8,980 nt of DNA. Origin: Prolixibacteraceae bacterium UBA6162. Lineage in GTDB: Bacteria > Bacteroidota > Bacteroidia > Bacteroidales > Prolixibacteraceae. The position numbers and the translations under genes were made by a program. This document shows, piece after piece, positions 6,606-8,980 of this stretch (within the stretch, counting starts at the first letter, position 1; each line of letters begins with the position of its first letter). The notes below the pieces were generated by a model, which was not told where the DNA came from, did no database searches, and saw only the letters and a list, made by a program, of their open reading frames with translations. The DNA lies in NCBI GenBank assembly GCA_002428215.1, contig DIUI01000068.1, forward strand, positions 1 to 8,980, written 5' to 3'.

Positions 6606-7298
6606 ATGGCATGGCTTGAGCCCATAAAAGATCTAGATACGGCCCTTTTTTTATGGCTGAACAGCATGCATACTCCCTGGTGGGATACGGCAATGATGTT
6701 GTTTACCCGAAAAGAGACATGGCTGTTGCTCTATGTATTGTTGATATACGCTATTATCCGGAATTACGGACGCCAGGCCGCGGTTATTCTTATTGTGCTG
6801 GTGCTGGGGGTCGCTCTTAGCGATCAGTTGTCGGGGTTGCTGAAAATGCTCACACAAAGGCTCAGGCCCGGACATGAACCTGCCCTCGAAGGCATGGTGC
6901 ATATCGTATTGCGTAAGGGCGGATTGTACGGATTCGTTTCTTCACATGCCGCCAATGCTTTTTTTGTTTGGGCGTTTACTGCGCGCCTTTTCCGTAACCA
7001 GACAACCTCGGCAGGACTGCTGGTCTGGGCCATTCTAATCTCTTATACCCGCATCTACAACGGCAATCACTATCCGCTTGATATTCTTTTTGGTGCAGTT
7101 TTGGGAGTGTTGCTGGCAATGCTGCTTTTTGGGCTAATGAAACGGTATGCTCCCCTCTATATAAAAGCATGCCGAAGGGGATGCGGAAACAAACCTATAA
7201 CATCGGAACTGGCTGCTATTTTAACGGTTGGTTTGGTTGTCATTCTCTCTACGATCCTAATAGCTGTTCAATTGCTGCACAAATACAACTATTTGTAG
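6606..7298 (+). CDS. PAP2-family membrane phosphatase (lipid phosphatase type)
   Basis: Probably removes phosphate from a lipid such as phosphatidate, undecaprenyl pyrophosphate or lipid A, with the active site facing the periplasm. 230 residues with about six hydrophobic helices. The three phosphatase motifs are present: KMLTQRLRP (80-88, motif KxxxxxxRP), VSSHAAN (111-117, in place of PSGH, with nucleophile-region His114), and TRIYNGNHYPLD (148-159, with Arg149, His155 and Asp159). Beyond the usual fold there is a basic loop (about 179-196) and an extra hydrophobic segment (about 202-223). ATG 6606 follows the obgE stop by 12 bases, so it is likely the last gene of the hpt-adk-obgE operon. 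Substrate cannot be told from sequence: undecaprenyl pyrophosphate recycling and lipid A or phosphatidate dephosphorylation are all possible. Confidence 0.9.
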   Translation: MAWLEPIKDLDTALFLWLNSMHTPWWDTAMMLFTRKETWLLLYVLLIYAIIRNYGRQAAVILIVLVLGVALSDQLSGLLKMLTQRLRPGHEPALEGMVHIVLRKGGLYGFVSSHAANAFFVWAFTARLFRNQTTSAGLLVWAILISYTRIYNGNHYPLDILFGAVLGVLLAMLLFGLMKRYAPLYIKACRRGCGNKPITSELAAILTVGLVVILSTILIAVQLLHKYNYL

Positions 7299-7541
7299 CA
7301 ACCCCAATTAATTCAGCTTCGGGTTTTTGTCGAATGGTGTTTCAGCTGAGAACAGACAAAATTTCTCATTCAGCCGAAGTTCGCATGATTACCGCTTAAC
7401 ACCTCTACCAAAGGCGAAAACCATGAAGTAGTATAAGTTGTTGTCTATTTCACAGATTAACAGTCGATTAGCTCCCGGTCTTTTTCTGTTTAACCGCCCA
7501 CTTTTCAACCGCAAACTGTTAGTTACTGTTCCATTTCAACG

Positions 7542-7563
7542 GCCAAAACCGCATTGTTTTGGC
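7542..7563. promoter_or_regulatory. 8-bp inverted repeat touching the parE -7 box (candidate operator)
   Basis: GCCAAAAC (7542-7549) and GTTTTGGC (7556-7563) are perfect inverted copies around a 6-base centre, CGCATT. The repeat ends one base before the -7 box of parE, so it fills the spacer between -33 and -7, where a bound repressor would block RNA polymerase. It is not followed by a T-run, so a terminator is unlikely. Operator function is inference. Confidence 0.4.
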
Positions 7564-7571
7564 TATATTTG
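7564..7571 (+). promoter_or_regulatory. parE: parE promoter -7 box, TATATTTG
   Basis: TATATTTG is a perfect match to the Bacteroidota housekeeping -7 consensus TAnnTTTG. Transcription would begin at about 7575-7578, roughly 15 bases before ATG 7591. The ATG at 7573 would then fall at or before the transcript start, which supports 7591 as the true start. The -33 TTTG is not evident at the standard spacing (7541-7544 is GGCC). Confidence 0.6.
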
Positions 7572-7590
7572 CATGAAATTCTTTATAAAT

Positions 7591-8980
7591 ATGACTGCAC
7601 AGTACGACGAAGGTACTATTCAGACGCTTGAATGGCAGGAGCATATACGGCGCAGGCCGGGTATGTACATTGGAAAGCTGGGCGATGGTTCGGCATACGA
7701 TGATGGCATCTATGTTCTCCTTAAAGAGGTTCTCGACAATTCGATCGATGAATACATGATGGGCTTCGGAAAGAAAATCGAAGTTGCTATAGATCAGGAG
7801 CGTGTGTTGGTAAGGGATTACGGCAGGGGAATTCCTTTGGGAAAACTGGTGGATGTAGTCAGCAAAATGAACACCGGAGCAAAATACGACTCCAAGGTGT
7901 TTAAAAAATCTGTTGGATTAAACGGGGTGGGCATCAAGGCTGTCAACGCCCTGTCGTCTGAATTTAAAATCAGGGCGATTCGTGAAGGCCAGGTTAAAGA
8001 GATCCATTTTAGCAGGGGGATGCAGACTCAGGAGTTTCCGCTCGGACCTACCGAGGAGCCCAATGGAACGCATGTTGAATTTACCCCCGACGACTCCATT
8101 TTTAGATCCTTCCGATACATCAGCGATTTTGTGGTGAACATGATCAAAAACTATACGTTTTTGAACGCTGGCCTGGTGGTTGAATTCAATGGGGTGAAGT
8201 ACCAGTCGAAAAATGGACTGAAGGATTTGCTTGAGGAGAATCTCGAGGCAGAACCCCTCTATCCGGTTGTTCATCTGAAAGGGGAGGATATTGAGATTGC
8301 CCTTACCCATGGCAATCAGTATGGTGAAGACTATTACTCTTTCGTAAACGGACAGCATACCAGCCAGGGAGGTACCCACCTGCAGTCCTTCCGGGAAGTG
8401 GTTGTAAAGACCATTCGCGATTTTTACAAAAAGGATTTCGACCCGAGTGATATTCGGGCCTCCATAGTGGCTGCCATAAGCATTAAAGTTGAAGAGCCGG
8501 TTTTTGAGTCACAAACCAAAACCAAACTCGGATCGCGCGATATGGGACCCGAAGGGCCATCGGTCCGGGCTCATATTACCAACTTTGTACAAAAAGAGCT
8601 AGATAACTACCTGCATAAGAATGCCGATACTGCCGAAGTGCTTTTAAGGCGAATTCAGGAATCGGAACGTGAACGGAAGGCCATATCCGGAATTAAGAAA
8701 CTGGCCAAGGCAAGGGCAAAGAAGGTAAGTCTGCACAACCGCAAACTTCGCGATTGCCGTATTCATTTCACCGATAACGACGAAAAGCGCGAGGATACAG
8801 TAATTTTTATCACCGAGGGAGATTCGGCCAGTGGCTCTATCACCAAGTCGCGCGATGTCGATACCCAGGCAGTATTCAGTCTAAAAGGAAAACCTCTGAA
8901 TACGTATGGCCTTACCAAAAAGGTAGTCTACGAGAACGAAGAGTTTAATCTACTTCAGGCAGCACTCAATATTGAGGATG
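7591..8980 (+). CDS. parE: DNA topoisomerase IV subunit B (ParE), 3' end cut off by window edge
   Basis: ATPase subunit of topoisomerase IV, which with ParC unlinks daughter chromosomes and relaxes supercoils. 463 codons are visible; the family usually runs to a little over 600 residues, so the end of TOPRIM and the ParC-contacting tail are missing. GHKL ATPase motifs: EVLDNSIDE with Glu46 (catalytic base) and Asn50 (magnesium), DYGRGIP (76-82), [14 protein letters not shown] (109-122), and the QTK loop Gln308-Lys310. The TOPRIM acidic motif EGDSASGS starts at Glu409. [20 protein letters not shown] near the start is typical of Bacteroidota ParE; GyrB would have a shorter GLHHLVYEV-like stretch, so ParE is preferred. 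An in-frame ATG at 7573 exists, but the promoter position favours 7591. No Shine-Dalgarno sequence is seen. A parC gene would be expected to follow downstream, outside the window. Confidence 0.94.
   Translation, partial: MTAQYDEGTIQTLEWQEHIRRRPGMYIGKLGDGSAYDDGIYVLLKEVLDNSIDEYMMGFGKKIEVAIDQERVLVRDYGRGIPLGKLVDVVSKMNTGAKYDSKVFKKSVGLNGVGIKAVNALSSEFKIRAIREGQVKEIHFSRGMQTQEFPLGPTEEPNGTHVEFTPDDSIFRSFRYISDFVVNMIKNYTFLNAGLVVEFNGVKYQSKNGLKDLLEENLEAEPLYPVVHLKGEDIEIALTHGNQYGEDYYSFVNGQHTSQGGTHLQSFREVVVKTIRDFYKKDFDPSDIRASIVAAISIKVEEPVFESQTKTKLGSRDMGPEGPSVRAHITNFVQKELDNYLHKNADTAEVLLRRIQESERERKAISGIKKLAKARAKKVSLHNRKLRDCRIHFTDNDEKREDTVIFITEGDSASGSITKSRDVDTQAVFSLKGKPLNTYGLTKKVVYENEEFNLLQAALNIED

Larger units (their letters stand above)
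7299..7590. other. 292-base non-coding region between the PAP2 gene and parE
   Basis: I see no convincing gene or RNA here. It starts with a weak terminator-like element at 7300-7328 (AACCC paired with GGGTT across a 16-base loop, then a T-run), and a 6-bp TGAGAA/TTCTCA hairpin at 7347-7368. Nearer parE are repeated short words: AACCGC at 7492, 7507 and 7547; TTTCAACCGC at 7503 and TTTCAACGGC at 7534, 31 bases apart; and ACTGTT at 7515 and 7525, 10 bases apart. The parE promoter lies at its right end. Repeats are seen directly; roles are not known. Confidence 0.5.

Noticed and set aside
7347..7368. TGAGAA/TTCTCA hairpin as a terminator after the PAP2 gene
   Set aside because: Short, AT-rich stem with a 10-base loop and no following T-run; too weak to call.
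7573..7590. Upstream ATG adding six codons (MKFFIN) to parE
   Set aside because: It lies two bases after the -7 box, so it would be at or before the transcript start.
7918..8379. 153-codon open frame on the minus strand
   Set aside because: Antisense to the conserved ATPase region of parE; the translation has no domain features.
1..8980. CRISPR array, tRNA, insertion sequence, prophage, toxin-antitoxin or restriction system
   Set aside because: No spaced repeats, cloverleaf, transposase, terminal inverted repeats or defence domains were found on either strand; the genes are ordinary chromosomal ones.

Overview
This window reads as chromosomal DNA of a member of the Bacteroidota, probably Bacteroidales/Marinilabiliales-like, though the exact lineage cannot be fixed from sequence alone. 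The support is: start codons almost without Shine-Dalgarno sequences; a good match to the Bacteroidota -7 promoter box (TAnnTTTG) before parE; a ParE of the type seen in this phylum; and outer-membrane beta-barrel proteins of PorV/PorQ-like and HhH-barrel type. Composition looks uniform, and I see no mobile element, CRISPR array, tRNA or rRNA.

Left half, minus strand (read right to left): purE (4333-3827, de novo purine synthesis), a secreted PorV/PorQ-like barrel protein (3736-2921, probable TTG start), a large secreted protein with ComEA-like helix-hairpin-helix motifs joined to a predicted outer-membrane barrel (2924-900, overlapping the previous gene by 4 bases), and a PlsC/PlsB-like acyltransferase (853 to beyond the left edge). 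The two envelope genes are almost certainly translationally coupled. Whether purE shares their transcript is open, because a 90-base G-tract-rich gap separates them.

Right half, plus strand: hpt (4449-4985), adk (5005-5577), obgE (5595-6593) and a PAP2-family membrane phosphatase (6606-7298) are packed with gaps of 12-19 bases and look like one operon joining purine salvage, adenylate balance, ribosome/GTP sensing and envelope lipid dephosphorylation. After a 292-base non-coding stretch comes parE (topoisomerase IV subunit B), which runs off the right edge and has its own promoter.

purE and hpt diverge from a 115-base region holding a perfect 14-bp palindrome, a candidate shared purine operator. 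The parE promoter carries an 8-bp inverted repeat touching its -7 box. No clearly new multi-gene system is present. The least understood element is the PorV-like/HhH-barrel pair. The other leads are regulatory: the palindrome, the parE inverted repeat and the G-tract cluster.
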